Source: Rhizobium sp. NXC24 (lineage in GTDB: Bacteria > Pseudomonadota > Alphaproteobacteria > Rhizobiales > Rhizobiaceae). Taken from it: a stretch of DNA of 64,000 nucleotides. Position 1 is the first letter of the stretch. The number at the start of each line of letters is the position of its first letter. Below the pieces are notes generated by a model, which saw only the letters and a list, made by a program, of their open reading frames with translations, did no database searches and had not been told where the DNA came from. Of the stretch, positions 35,484-45,543 are shown piece by piece. Location of the stretch: NCBI RefSeq assembly GCF_002944315.1, contig NZ_CP024311.1, positions 1,030,501 through 1,094,500 on the forward strand. Reading direction: 5' to 3'. The position numbers and the translations under genes were made by a program.

Positions 35484-36104
35484 ATGCTGAATTTGTATTT
35501 CTCACCGGGTAGTTGTGCGCTCGCCAGCCTTATAGCACTCGAGGAGTCGGGCCTCGCCTACGAGGCGCGGCGCCTCAATTTTGCCGTTGGAGAGCAGCGT
35601 TCGCCGGATTATCTGGCAATCAATCCCAAGGGACGTGTTCCGGCTCTGGTGACCGACAAGGGCGTCGTCACGGAAAACGTGGCGATCCTTGCCTATGTTG
35701 CCCAGATCGCGCCGGCTGCCCGGTTGGCGCCACTCGACGATCCCTTCGATTTTGCCCGCATGCAGGCCTTCAACAGCTATCTCGCCTCGACCGTCCATGT
35801 AAACCACGCTCACAAAGGGCGCGGCTATCGCTGGACCGACGATGCCGCGGCAATCGAAGCGATGAAGGCCAAGGTGCCGCAAAACATGGGCGAGTGTTTC
35901 GCGCTGATCGAGGAGAAGATGCTGGAAGGGCCGTGGGTGATGGGCGAGCAGTACACCGTCGCCGACGGCTATCTCTTCACGCTGGCAAGTTGGTTGCCGG
36001 GCGATGGCGTCGATCGGGCCAGCTTTGAGAAGGTCAGCGCCCATCACGCGCGTATGCTGGAGCGCCCGGCCGTGCAAAGGGCCATCGCCGCCGAGCGGGT
36101 TTGA
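35484..36104 (+). CDS. glutathione S-transferase
   Basis: 206 aa. MLNLYFSPGSCALASLIALE has the SPGSCAL start of beta-class GSTs, with the possible active-site Cys; GRVPALVTDKGVVTENVAIL is the glutathione-binding cis-Pro and SxxI element; C-terminal domain has MGEQYTVADGYLF. The closest class is beta. The start at 35484 follows GAGGAGGAAACGG. The stop abuts the convergent YjbR stop without a spacer base. Confidence 0.85.
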   Translation: MLNLYFSPGSCALASLIALEESGLAYEARRLNFAVGEQRSPDYLAINPKGRVPALVTDKGVVTENVAILAYVAQIAPAARLAPLDDPFDFARMQAFNSYLASTVHVNHAHKGRGYRWTDDAAAIEAMKAKVPQNMGECFALIEEKMLEGPWVMGEQYTVADGYLFTLASWLPGDGVDRASFEKVSAHHARMLERPAVQRAIAAERV

Positions 36105-36467
36105 TCACTCGGCGACGAAAGCAGCCCGCAATTTCTTTGGTGCCCGAAACCGCCAGGCCTCGATCAGCCGCAGTTGCAGTTCGTCGTCGCCGATGGCGGC
36201 GATGCGCAATGGCAGCGACGGCCAGCCGACATAGTGATCCGTCTGGAAATAGATCTCCGGCGCCATCTCGATTAGCTGCTCCTTGCGGTCGATCGGCACC
36301 GCCAGCACGATCGTCTCGTCATTCTTGATGGAAACGAAAGCCTTGCCGCCCACCTTCAGCGCCGGCATACCATAGTGGGTGCTGATCTCGACCTCGGGTA
36401 GGCGGGCTTCCGCTACAGCGCGTTGGAGGCGCTGGAAGATCGCGTCAATATCGATGCCTATAGCCAT
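36105..36467 (-). CDS. MmcQ/YjbR family protein
   Basis: 120 aa. VAEARLPEVEISTHYGMPALKV, KAFVSIKNDETIVLAVP, PEIYFQTDHYVGWPSLPLRI and ELQLRLIEAWRFRAPKKLR are the markers of YjbR/MmcQ proteins (CyaY-like fold, possible DNA binding). Function in the cell unknown. Single gene. Confidence 0.85.
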   Translation of the reverse strand: MAIGIDIDAIFQRLQRAVAEARLPEVEISTHYGMPALKVGGKAFVSIKNDETIVLAVPIDRKEQLIEMAPEIYFQTDHYVGWPSLPLRIAAIGDDELQLRLIEAWRFRAPKKLRAAFVAE

Positions 36468-36579
36468 ACTGCGCTATCCCGTTCCGATCGGATATCGTTG
36501 AGGAAACATACATGATCGGAGGCGGGCGCCGAAGAGCTGGTTGGGATCGTTCAGCGCCGTGAGATGACTTGTTCCTGCA

Positions 36580-36765
36580 TTATACGCATTCTTTCAATCT
36601 CAGATCTTGCCCCTCCGCCTTCCGCCCCAAATTCTCCGGCGTCAACGGCAGATCGGCCAGTTCCTCCAGCGACATGGCCGCCAGAGCCGGATGCTGCAAC
36701 GGGTCGTCCTGCCGCTCGCTGTCGTCGTGCAGCAGATGATTCAAGAAAAGCTTCAGTATCGACAT
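36580..36765 (-). CDS. 61-aa small protein
   Basis: 61 aa: MSILKLFLNHLLHDDSERQD, then HPALAAMSLEELADLPL, then a polar end. GAGGAGG stands seven bases before the ATG. An amphipathic N-terminal helix followed by a short acidic motif with MSLEELADLPLTPE suggests a conserved short protein; function unknown. No neighbour on the same strand. Confidence 0.6.
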   Translation of the reverse strand: MSILKLFLNHLLHDDSERQDDPLQHPALAAMSLEELADLPLTPENLGRKAEGQDLRLKECV

Positions 36766-36912
36766 GCCATGCCTCCTCGTTCTTCCGCGATGATGCGCCC
36801 TGAGGCGGTTAGTCGGCGGGACGGTGGCGGTTCGGGTTTTATGCCGCGATGATCGCGCGCATCGGGCAGCTTTTCAATTGAGAATGCCGGCATGCTGATA
36901 TAGATATTCTAT

Positions 36913-37809
36913 ATGAAGAATCTCAACAGCGTTCATCTGAATGGTCTCCGGGCGCTAGAGGCCGTGGGACGGCTCGGGTCGTTGCAGGCGGCCGCCGATG
37001 AGCTTGGCGTGACCATCGGCGCCGTCAGCCAGCAGGTGATCAAGGCCGAGGCGCAATTGGGGCGACCGGTTTTCGAGCGCACGCCGAAAGGGATGACGGT
37101 GACGGAGGCGGGTATCTCGGTTCTGGCGCGGCTCGGCGAAGGCTTTCAGGCGCTCTCGGCGGCGGTCACCGCCGCACAGCATCGCGACGACAATATCCTC
37201 ACCATCTCGGTTGCGCCGGTCCTCGCCGCCCGCTGGCTGGTGCATCGGCTTGATCGCTTCGCCAAGCGCCATCCGGATATCAGGCTCCGCATCGACGCCA
37301 CCACGCAACTCGTCAATCCGGCAACATCGGATGTCGATATCGGCATCCGGGTCGGCAATGGGCACTGGCCGGGCGTGAAATCCGAACTGCTATTGGCGCA
37401 GGAAATCTTTCCGGTCGTCACACCGCAGATCGCCGCCAAACTCAAGCAGCCTGCGGATCTGTTAAATGTGCCCGCCGTCATTGACGGGCATGCCATGTTC
37501 ACCTGGGATGTCTGGCTCAAGGAGGCAGGCCTCTCCGGCAAATGCATGGAAGAGCGACATATCTTCAACGATGCGTCGCTCTGCCTCGATGCCGCCATGT
37601 CGGGCCAGGGCGTAATGCTTGCCTGGCAAACGCTGGCCGCCTATGCGTTGCAACAGAAGTGCCTCGTGGATCCCTTCGGTATCCGCGCCAAAACCGGTAT
37701 CGGCCACTATTTCATCACGGCGGAAGGCGTGCGCGAGGCGAAAAAAGTCACCGCCTTCAAGAGCTGGATCAGAGAAGAGATGGATGAGAGCATGCAGCTC
37801 TTCCGTTGA
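36913..37809 (+). CDS. LysR-family regulator, GcvA-like
   Basis: 298 aa. Helix-turn-helix: LNGLRALEAVGRLGSLQAAADELGVTIGAVSQQVIKAEAQ in the first 55 residues (shortened: LGVTIGAVSQQV). The effector domain begins near 92 with ISVAPVLAARWLVHRL, typical for GcvA-like proteins. Unlike the copy at 10453 the neighbour is a convergent GST gene, and no divergent target lies close (the 61-aa gene at 36765 is 147 bases away). Confidence 0.88.
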   Translation: MKNLNSVHLNGLRALEAVGRLGSLQAAADELGVTIGAVSQQVIKAEAQLGRPVFERTPKGMTVTEAGISVLARLGEGFQALSAAVTAAQHRDDNILTISVAPVLAARWLVHRLDRFAKRHPDIRLRIDATTQLVNPATSDVDIGIRVGNGHWPGVKSELLLAQEIFPVVTPQIAAKLKQPADLLNVPAVIDGHAMFTWDVWLKEAGLSGKCMEERHIFNDASLCLDAAMSGQGVMLAWQTLAAYALQQKCLVDPFGIRAKTGIGHYFITAEGVREAKKVTAFKSWIREEMDESMQLFR

Positions 37810-37815
37810 GCGGCC

Positions 37816-38475
37816 TCAGATCGGCTCCTTGCCGCGTGTTGCCTGCATTGCCTTATAGGCGGCTCGCGACTGGCAGCGCTCGATCCAAATCTTTACGTTC
37901 GGATGGCTATCGAACAAAGCCTGTTCGGTCTGCGCATAGCGCAGCACCTCTGCGAGATTGAGATCGGCGACGGTGAAGCGATCGCCCAGGAGGTATTCCC
38001 GGTTCGTCAGGTGCTTTTCCAGCACGCCGAGTGGCCGCTTCAGCGACCGGCAGGCAACCGCGATTCCAGCCTTGCCTGCATCGGTGTTCTCCTGTGCGCG
38101 GTCATATATGCGCACGAGGGCCACGGAATGAGGCTCTACCTCCGTTGCCGCCCACATGGTCCACATGCCGAGCAGACCCTCTTCCTCCACCGTCTGCCCC
38201 GACAGCGGTCCGCCATACTTGCGGGCGAGATAGAGATTGATGGCGAGCGATTCATGCATGACGAGATCGCCGTCCTTGATGGCGGGGATCATGCCCATCG
38301 GATTGACGGCCAAGAATTCCGCCGACATCGTATTGACCGGCGCTTCTGGGTTTAAGGGATTACCGAGCCGGCTGGCCTGGATCACGGGCACGGATTGAAA
38401 GGGAATGCCAAGCTCCTCCGCCATCCAGTAGTTGCGCGATGCGCGTGAGCGATAGACGCCGTAAATTGTCAGCAT
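37816..38475 (-). CDS. glutathione S-transferase
   Basis: 219 aa. [27 protein letters not shown] and [24 protein letters not shown] (thioredoxin domain with IPA cis-Pro and ES) and the C-terminal helical domain [21 protein letters not shown]. The first-motif residue is Ser rather than Cys (YRSRASR), as in zeta/theta-like or nu-like classes; class is not certain. Convergent with the LysR gene, six bases between the stops. Confidence 0.85.
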   Translation of the reverse strand: MLTIYGVYRSRASRNYWMAEELGIPFQSVPVIQASRLGNPLNPEAPVNTMSAEFLAVNPMGMIPAIKDGDLVMHESLAINLYLARKYGGPLSGQTVEEEGLLGMWTMWAATEVEPHSVALVRIYDRAQENTDAGKAGIAVACRSLKRPLGVLEKHLTNREYLLGDRFTVADLNLAEVLRYAQTEQALFDSHPNVKIWIERCQSRAAYKAMQATRGKEPI

Positions 38476-38767
38476 AGTCGGTCTCCGAAAATCGAGTCGA
38501 AGCGAGGTTATTGGCGGCGTTCGGTAAACGGAAGAGGCGCGGGTTTATATCTGCAATGAAAGCTTTTGATGAGTGCGCAGGGATCAAGCACGAAAATATC
38601 CGTAAAGCCCTTCAATCTTTGCGAATCATGCCGGCCGCGCACTGCCTTCGTTCGGAAATTAGCAATGGCGCATGCTACTGTTAGACTGGATTTTCGCCAG
38701 TGCGGTAGGAGGCATTCGGCGAGGATATTTTACGCAATCGGTGACTGCGATCTCGGGAGGAGAGCAG

Positions 38768-41700
38768 ATGCTAGCGACGAGCGTATCGCTTGACGACAAA
38801 TATACAGCAGATGAAGGCCGCGTCTTCATGACCGGACTGCAGACCCTCGTGCGTCTACCGATGACCCAGATGCGCCGCGACCGCGCCGCCGGCCTCAACA
38901 CCGCAGCCTTCATATCCGGCTATCGCGGGTCGCCGCTCGGCGGCTACGATCAGCAGCTTCTGAAAGCCAAGACCTATCTCGACGCGCATGACGTCACCTT
39001 CCAGCCCGGCATCAACGAAGACCTTGCGGCCACCGCCATCTGGGGCACGCAACAAGTCGGTCTGTCCCCCGGCGTGCGCAAGGATGGCGTGCTCGGCATA
39101 TGGTACGGCAAGGGTCCTGGCGTCGACCGCTCCGGTGATGTGCTGAAACATGGCAATGCCGCCGGCACGTCGAAACATGGCGGCGTCCTCTGTTTCGCGG
39201 GCGACGATCATTCCGCCAAATCCTCCACGATCCCGCACCAGACCGACCATGATTTCATGTCGGCGGTCATCCCGGTCATCTATCCATCCTCGATCCACGA
39301 ATTCCTCGAATATGGCCTGCTCGGCATCGCCATGTCGCGCTATTCCGGCTGCTGGGTGGGCATGAAATTCATTGCCGACACGATTGAGACGACAGCCGCG
39401 GTCGATCTCTCAGGCGAGAAGCGGCAATTCGTGCTGCCGACCGATTTCGATCTGCCGCCCGGCGGCCTGAACCTGCGTTGGCCCGATACGCCGCTGATGC
39501 AGGACGATCGTCTGCAGACCTACAAGGCCTATGCCGCTATCGCCTTTGCCCGCGCCAATCGCGTCGATGAAATCACCCATGATGTGCCCAATGCCCGCTT
39601 CGGCATCATCTCCTCCGGCAAGGCGTATGAAGACGTACTGCAGGCGCTGCGCGAACTCGAAATCGGCCCGAAGGAAATGGCCGCAATCGGCCTGCGTATT
39701 TTGAAAGTCCGTATGCCGTGGCCGTTGGAGCCGGAAGCGGTCCGGCATTTTTCCGAAGGGTTGGACGAGGTGCTGGTTGTCGAGGAGCGGCGCGAGATCA
39801 TCGAAAATCAGATCAAGCAGCAGCTCTTCAATTGGCGCGCCGATGTCCGTCCGCGCATCGTCGGCAAGTTCGATGAGCACGACAAGCCCTATCTCAGCCT
39901 GTCGGCGGCGCTGACGGTTGGTGCGGTGGCACGGGCTATTGCCGGGCGCATCGTCAAGCTGGATCTCGATCCTTCGCTGCACGACCAGATCGCCGCCAAG
40001 CTCGCCTATCTTGCCGAACGCGGCCAGATCAGCCGCACGCATGTCGCGCCCTTGCAGCGTACGCCGTTCTTCTGTTCCGGCTGCCCGCACAACACATCCA
40101 CCCGCGTGCCGGAAGGCAGTCGCGCCATGGCGGGCATCGGCTGCCACTACATGGTCACCTGGATGGACCGAAACACCCAGACCTTCACGCAGATGGGTGG
40201 CGAGGGCGTGCCCTGGACGGCAATTGCCCGTTACACCGACGAGAAGCACATGTTCGTCAACCTCGGTGACGGCACCTATTTCCATTCCGGCATTCTCGCC
40301 ATCCGCCAATCGGTCGCCGCCAAGGTCAATGTTACCTACAAGCTGCTCTACAACGACGCCGTTGCCATGACCGGCGGTCAGCCGATCGACGGTTATCTGA
40401 CGCCTCAACTCCTGACCCGTCAGTTGCATGGCGAGGGCGTTTCGCCGATCTATCTGCTCGCGGAAAATCCTTCGGCCTATGCAGCATCGGACCTGGCTCC
40501 CGGCGTCAAGGTGCTGCATCGCGATAATATCGATCAGGTGATGCTGACGCTGCGCGAAACCGAAGGCTGCTCGGCGATCGTCTATGTCCAGACCTGCGCG
40601 GCGGAAAAACGCCGCCGCCGGAGCCGTGGCCTGATGGAGGACCCGGCCAAGCGCGTCTTCATCAATCCGGCTGTCTGCGAAGGCTGCGGCGATTGCTCGG
40701 TGCAATCCAACTGCATCTCGGTCGAGCCGCTAGAGACGGAGTTCGGCCGCAAACGGCAGATCAACCAATCGAGCTGCAACAAGGACTTCTCCTGCGTCAA
40801 AGGCTTCTGCCCGTCTTTCGTGACCGTCCATGGCGGCAAGCGCCGCAAACGCAAGGCGCTGGAACACGCGGATGCCAAGGTGCCGATGCCGGAGGTCCCG
40901 GTGATCGGCGAGCATCCCTGGAACATCGCGATCGCCGGCGTCGGCGGTACCGGTATCCTGACGATCGGTGCCATCCTCGGCATGGCGGCTCATCTCGACG
41001 GCAAGGTGCCGATGATCCTCGACATGGCCGGTCTCGCGCAGAAGGGCGGCGCGGTGATGAGCCATCTGCGCATTGGTTATAGCGAAGCCGACGTCACCTC
41101 GTCGCGCATCGTCAACGGCGGCGCCGACCTGCTGCTCGCTGCCGACGAAGTGGTCGGCGCGTCCAAGGATGCGATTACGCTGTGTGCCTCGAACCGCACG
41201 ACGGCCATCGTCAATACCGGCCTCATGCCGGTCGCTGATTTCGTTCGCAACCGCGATTTCGATTTCAAGATCGGCTCGATTCAGCACACCATCGCCAAGA
41301 CCGTCAGTGACAAATCCGTCTTCCTCGATTTTGGTCATGTGGCAAGCGAGGTCACCGGTGATGCCATGTCGACCAATATTCTTCTCACTGGCTTTGCCTG
41401 GCAGCGCGGCTTGCTGCCGCTGTCGCTGGAAGCCATCGAGAAGGCGATCGAGCTCAACGGCGTCGCCGTGAAAGCCAGCCTCTCGGCCTTCCACTGGGGC
41501 CGTCTGCTGGCGCATGATCCGCAGGCCGTAAAGGAGATGATGACGGAGCCGGATGCCGACAAGACACTTGCAGAGATGAGCCTCGACGAGTTGATTGCCC
41601 ACCGCAAGGGGCATCTGACTGCCTATCAGAACGCCGCACTTGCCGATCGCTATGGCGCGTTCGTCCAGCGTGCAATCGCCGCGGCTGCCAGGGAACGGCT

Positions 41701-42241
41701 TTCGGACAAGGTGCCCTTCGCCGTCGCCACGACCTATGCGCGGGTGCTGGCCTATAAGGACGAATATGAGGTGGCGCGGCTGCTGACCGATCCGGCCTTC
41801 GAGGCGCATTTACGCGACGAGATGGAAGGCGATTTCAAGCTGGCCTTCAATCTCGCGCCGCCGATGCTGGCCGGCAAGGATCCGAACGGCCGACCGAAGA
41901 AGCGGGAATTCGGCCCCTGGATATTGCCGCTGCTACGCAGGCTCGCGCCGATGAAGCGGTTGCGCGGTACGGTCTTCGATCCCTTCGGCTATATGCGGGA
42001 GCGCCGGCTGGAACGTCGGTTGATCGGCGAATACGAGGCGATTGCCGGCCGCGTTCTCAACGGCCTGCGCGCGGGTAATGAAACGGAGGCCCTTGCCATC
42101 CTGTCGTTGTTTGATGAAATCAGAGGCTTCGGACCGGTCAAGGAGGCGGCGGCCCGCAAGGTCATGGCGCGGATCGCCGAGAAGCTGAAGACCTATGAAA
42201 TAGCGGAGGAGAAGCATCAGGTTCCTGCCGATGCGGCATGA
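38768..42241 (+). CDS. indolepyruvate ferredoxin oxidoreductase, fused alpha-beta
   Basis: 1157 aa. The order is that of fused IorA/IorB proteins: SGYRGSPLGGYDQQL near the start, ThDP domain with ALTVGAVARAI, CPHNTSTRVPEGS (about 445) and VNLGDGTYFHSG, a ferredoxin-like CEGCGDCSVQSNC (about 640) and FCPSF, then the gamma domain IAIAGVGGTGILTIGAILGM (about 720), and a C-terminal DUF6537. It oxidatively decarboxylates aryl- or other 2-oxo acids to acyl-CoA. GGAGGAG precedes ATG 38768. It is upstream of the leucine operon in the same direction (92-base gap), which suggests a substrate from branched-chain amino acids. Confidence 0.9.
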   Translation: MLATSVSLDDKYTADEGRVFMTGLQTLVRLPMTQMRRDRAAGLNTAAFISGYRGSPLGGYDQQLLKAKTYLDAHDVTFQPGINEDLAATAIWGTQQVGLSPGVRKDGVLGIWYGKGPGVDRSGDVLKHGNAAGTSKHGGVLCFAGDDHSAKSSTIPHQTDHDFMSAVIPVIYPSSIHEFLEYGLLGIAMSRYSGCWVGMKFIADTIETTAAVDLSGEKRQFVLPTDFDLPPGGLNLRWPDTPLMQDDRLQTYKAYAAIAFARANRVDEITHDVPNARFGIISSGKAYEDVLQALRELEIGPKEMAAIGLRILKVRMPWPLEPEAVRHFSEGLDEVLVVEERREIIENQIKQQLFNWRADVRPRIVGKFDEHDKPYLSLSAALTVGAVARAIAGRIVKLDLDPSLHDQIAAKLAYLAERGQISRTHVAPLQRTPFFCSGCPHNTSTRVPEGSRAMAGIGCHYMVTWMDRNTQTFTQMGGEGVPWTAIARYTDEKHMFVNLGDGTYFHSGILAIRQSVAAKVNVTYKLLYNDAVAMTGGQPIDGYLTPQLLTRQLHGEGVSPIYLLAENPSAYAASDLAPGVKVLHRDNIDQVMLTLRETEGCSAIVYVQTCAAEKRRRRSRGLMEDPAKRVFINPAVCEGCGDCSVQSNCISVEPLETEFGRKRQINQSSCNKDFSCVKGFCPSFVTVHGGKRRKRKALEHADAKVPMPEVPVIGEHPWNIAIAGVGGTGILTIGAILGMAAHLDGKVPMILDMAGLAQKGGAVMSHLRIGYSEADVTSSRIVNGGADLLLAADEVVGASKDAITLCASNRTTAIVNTGLMPVADFVRNRDFDFKIGSIQHTIAKTVSDKSVFLDFGHVASEVTGDAMSTNILLTGFAWQRGLLPLSLEAIEKAIELNGVAVKASLSAFHWGRLLAHDPQAVKEMMTEPDADKTLAEMSLDELIAHRKGHLTAYQNAALADRYGAFVQRAIAAAARERLSDKVPFAVATTYARVLAYKDEYEVARLLTDPAFEAHLRDEMEGDFKLAFNLAPPMLAGKDPNGRPKKREFGPWILPLLRRLAPMKRLRGTVFDPFGYMRERRLERRLIGEYEAIAGRVLNGLRAGNETEALAILSLFDEIRGFGPVKEAAARKVMARIAEKLKTYEIAEEKHQVPADAA

Positions 42242-42333
42242 TGGTCTCAAAGAGGGGCGCGAGGAGAGTATGATCCTCAATGGCGCATAGCCATTCCGGG
42301 ATCATGCATCGGGAAAAGCGGGAGGAGAAGGCA

Positions 42334-43497
42334 ATGTATGCTGGAGGATTGAACTTTGCGCTCGGGGAGGAGATCGAGGCGCTGCGTGATAGCGTGCGCC
42401 GCTTTGCCGGTCAGCGCATCGCACCGCTCGCTGACGAGTTCGACCGCAACAATGGTTTTCCGATGGAGCTGTGGCGGGAAATGGGGGATCTCGGGCTGCT
42501 CGGCATCACCGCCGACGAAGCCTATGGCGGCGCCGGCCTCGGCTATGTAGCGCATGCGGTCGCCATGGAAGAAATCAGCCGCGCCTCGGCCTCCGTCGGT
42601 CTGAGCTACGGAGCCCATTCCAATCTCTGCGTCAACCAAATCAACCGCAACGGCACCGACGAGCAGAAGGCGCGTTACTTGCCTAAATTGATCTCCGGCG
42701 AACATATCGGCGCGCTTGCCATGTCGGAGCCCGGCTCGGGTTCCGATGTCGTTTCGATGAAGCTTCACGCCGAAAAGCGCGGCGACCGCTATGTGCTGAA
42801 CGGCAGCAAGATGTGGATCACCAACGGTCCGGATGCCGACGTGCTGGTCGTCTATGCCAAGACCGCGCCGGACGCCGGCCCGCGCGGCATCACCGCTTTC
42901 CTGGTCGAGAAGGGTTTCGAGGGGTTCTCCGTGGGCCAGAAACTCGACAAGCTCGGCATGCGCGGCTCCAGCACCTCGGAGCTGGTTTTTATCGATTGCC
43001 AGGTGCCGGCGGAAAATGTGCTAGGTCAGATCGATGGCGGCGTCCGGGTACTGATGTCCGGCCTCGACTACGAGCGCGTCGTCCTGTCGGGTGGCCCGCT
43101 CGGCATCATGGCCGCCTGCATGGACGTGGTGCTGCCCTATCTGCATGAACGCAGGCAATTCGGCCAGCCGATCGGCGAATTCCAGCTCATGCAGGGCAAG
43201 CTTGCCGACATGTATGTGACCATGAATGCCGCCCGCGCCTATGTTTATGCGGTCGCCGCCGCCTGCGATCGCGGCGAAACGAACCGCAAGGACGCTGCGG
43301 GCTGCATTCTCTATGCTGCTGAAAAGGCGACCGCTATGGCGCTCGAATGCATTCAGGCCCTCGGCGGCAATGGCTATACCAACGACTATCCCGCCGGCCG
43401 GCTTCTGCGCGATGCCAAGCTCTACGAAATCGGCGCCGGCACCTCCGAAATCCGCCGTATGCTGATCGGGCGGGAACTCTTTGCCGAGACCCTCTGA
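42334..43497 (+). CDS. ivd: isovaleryl-CoA dehydrogenase
   Basis: 387 aa, acyl-CoA dehydrogenase. [40 protein letters not shown] in shortened form: the YGAHSNLC stretch is typical of [36 protein letters not shown] and [35 protein letters not shown] follow. The active-site Glu in IVD lies at YE ([11 protein letters not shown], about 250), seen here. It makes 3-methylcrotonyl-CoA in leucine breakdown. GGAGGAGAAGG stands before ATG 42334. Confidence 0.94.
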   Translation: MYAGGLNFALGEEIEALRDSVRRFAGQRIAPLADEFDRNNGFPMELWREMGDLGLLGITADEAYGGAGLGYVAHAVAMEEISRASASVGLSYGAHSNLCVNQINRNGTDEQKARYLPKLISGEHIGALAMSEPGSGSDVVSMKLHAEKRGDRYVLNGSKMWITNGPDADVLVVYAKTAPDAGPRGITAFLVEKGFEGFSVGQKLDKLGMRGSSTSELVFIDCQVPAENVLGQIDGGVRVLMSGLDYERVVLSGGPLGIMAACMDVVLPYLHERRQFGQPIGEFQLMQGKLADMYVTMNAARAYVYAVAAACDRGETNRKDAAGCILYAAEKATAMALECIQALGGNGYTNDYPAGRLLRDAKLYEIGAGTSEIRRMLIGRELFAETL

Positions 43498-43532
43498 TTT
43501 TGAAATTTCGCCCCCAATTTTGGTGATGCAGC

Positions 43533-45140
43533 ATGACCGTCCTGAAGTCAGAAATAACCGCCCATTCGGACCGTTTCAGGGACAATCGCGCCGCGATGCT
43601 GGAGGCGATCGGCGTGGCAAAGGCGGCGGTCTTGCGGGCGGCGGAGGGCGGCGGTGCGCAGGCGCGCGAGCGCCATGTCAGCCGCGGCAAGATGCTGCCG
43701 CGTGACCGGGTGGCAGGATTGATCGATCCGGCGACGCCCTTTCTCGAAATCGGTACGACGGCTGCGCATGGCATGTATGGCGATGAAGCGCCGGGTGCGG
43801 GGTTGATCGCCGGCATCGGCCGCGTGGTGGGCCGCGATTGCATGATCGTCTGCAACGACGCCACCGTAAAGGGCGGCACCTACTATCCGATCACGGTGAA
43901 GAAGCATTTGCGGGCGCAGGAGATTGCGGCGGAAAATAATCTGCCCTGCCTCTATCTGGTCGATTCCGGCGGAGCCAACCTGCCGAATCAGGACGAAGTC
44001 TTTCCCGATCGCGATCACTTCGGCCGCATCTTCTACAATCAAGCTAATATGTCGGCGGCCGGCATTCCGCAGATCGCTGTGGTCATGGGTTCATGCACCG
44101 CCGGCGGCGCCTATGTGCCGGCCATGTCCGACGAGACCATCATCGTCGAGGGGCAGGGGACGATCTTTCTTGCCGGGCCGCCGCTGGTCAAAGCCGCGAC
44201 CGGTGAGGTGGTTTCGGCCGAAGATCTTGGCGGCGGCGATGTGCATACGCGTCTTTCCGGCGTCGCCGATCATCTGGCGCGCGACGATGCCCATGCGCTG
44301 GCCTTGGCGCGGCAGGCCGTTGCCAATCTCAATCGCCACAAACCGACAACTGTGGAGCTGCGGGAGCCGGAGCCGCCGCTCTACGATCCGGAAGACATGC
44401 TCGGCATCGTGCCCTCCGATCTGCGCACGCCCTACGATGTTCGCGAAGTCATCGCGCGCATCGTCGACGGCTCGCGCTTTGACGAATTCAAGGCGCGCTA
44501 TGGCGCGACACTGGTCTGCGGCTTTGCCCATATCCACGGCATTCCCGTCGGCATCATCGCCAACAACGGCGTGCTGTTTTCGGAATCGGCGCTGAAGGGT
44601 GCGCATTTCGTTGAACTTTGCTCGCAGCGGAAAATCCCGCTGGTCTTCCTGCAGAATATCACCGGCTTCATGGTCGGCCGGAAATACGAGACGGAAGGCA
44701 TCGCCAAGCACGGAGCCAAGCTGGTGACGGCTGTGGCGACGACGAGGGTGCCGAAGATCACCATGCTAATCGGCGGTTCTTTCGGCGCCGGCAACTACGG
44801 CATGGCCGGCCGTGCCTATTCTCCGCGCTTTCTCTGGACCTGGCCCAACAGCCGTATCTCCGTCATGGGCGGAGAGCAGGCGGCCGGCGTGCTGGCGACG
44901 GTACGTGGCGAGGCCCTGGCGCGCGCCGGCAAGCCTTGGACGAAGGAGGAAGAGGCAGCCTTCAAACAGCCGACGCTCAAGATGTTCGAGACCCAGAGCC
45001 ACCCGCTCTATGCCTCGGCGCGTCTCTGGGACGACGGCATCATCGACCCACGCAAGAGCCGCGATGTGCTGGCGCTGTCGCTCTCGGCCGCGCTCAATGC
45101 GCCCATCGAAGACACTCGCTTCGGCCTGTTCAGGATGTGA
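43533..45140 (+). CDS. mccB: methylcrotonyl-CoA carboxylase, carboxyltransferase subunit
   Basis: 535 aa. The acetyl-CoA-carboxylase-like double crotonase: [18 protein letters not shown] at the start, [110 protein letters not shown] and [20 protein letters not shown] (the last shortened). SCTAGGAY and GGSFGAG form the oxyanion holes. It carboxylates methylcrotonyl-CoA with biotin from MccA. It ends 10 bases before the RidA gene. Confidence 0.95.
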   Translation: MTVLKSEITAHSDRFRDNRAAMLEAIGVAKAAVLRAAEGGGAQARERHVSRGKMLPRDRVAGLIDPATPFLEIGTTAAHGMYGDEAPGAGLIAGIGRVVGRDCMIVCNDATVKGGTYYPITVKKHLRAQEIAAENNLPCLYLVDSGGANLPNQDEVFPDRDHFGRIFYNQANMSAAGIPQIAVVMGSCTAGGAYVPAMSDETIIVEGQGTIFLAGPPLVKAATGEVVSAEDLGGGDVHTRLSGVADHLARDDAHALALARQAVANLNRHKPTTVELREPEPPLYDPEDMLGIVPSDLRTPYDVREVIARIVDGSRFDEFKARYGATLVCGFAHIHGIPVGIIANNGVLFSESALKGAHFVELCSQRKIPLVFLQNITGFMVGRKYETEGIAKHGAKLVTAVATTRVPKITMLIGGSFGAGNYGMAGRAYSPRFLWTWPNSRISVMGGEQAAGVLATVRGEALARAGKPWTKEEEAAFKQPTLKMFETQSHPLYASARLWDDGIIDPRKSRDVLALSLSAALNAPIEDTRFGLFRM

Positions 45141-45150
45141 GGAGATTGAG

Positions 45151-45534
45151 ATGAAACGCGACATCATCAATGCCAAGAATGCACCTCAGCCACGTGGCGG
45201 CTATGCCCAGGCCGTGAAACTCGAAAATTTCGAGAGATTGCTGTTTGTCAGCGGCCAGATTCCGACAACCGCGGACGATGCGCTTCCCGACGGCTTTCCG
45301 GCGCAGGCGCGTCAGGTCTGGCTCAATGTTGACGCTCAGCTCAAGGCGGCCGGCATGAGCAAGGCCGATATCGTCAAGGTCACCACCTATCTCGCCGACC
45401 GCCACCATACGATCGAGAACCGCGAGATCCGCAGTGAGTATTTGGGCCCGCTCACCCCGGCGATGACGGTGGTGATATCGGGCATTTTCGACACCGCATG
45501 GCTGCTCGAAGTCGAGGTCGTCGCCGCGCAATAG
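45151..45534 (+). CDS. RidA family protein (enamine/imine deaminase)
   Basis: 127 aa. The YjgF/RidA signs: NAPQPRGGYAQAVKLE (start), LFVSGQIP, QARQVWLNVDAQLKAAGMSKADIVKVTTYL, and PAMTVVISGIFDTAWLLEVEVVAA. Arg of the canonical R105 position is not conserved clearly (the segment reads AMTVVIS instead of ARTT/ARSCV), so deaminase activity is uncertain. It sits between mccB and mccA with ribosome site GGAGAT, within the leucine operon. Confidence 0.9.
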   Translation: MKRDIINAKNAPQPRGGYAQAVKLENFERLLFVSGQIPTTADDALPDGFPAQARQVWLNVDAQLKAAGMSKADIVKVTTYLADRHHTIENREIRSEYLGPLTPAMTVVISGIFDTAWLLEVEVVAAQ

Positions 45535-45543
45535 GGTTTGCCG

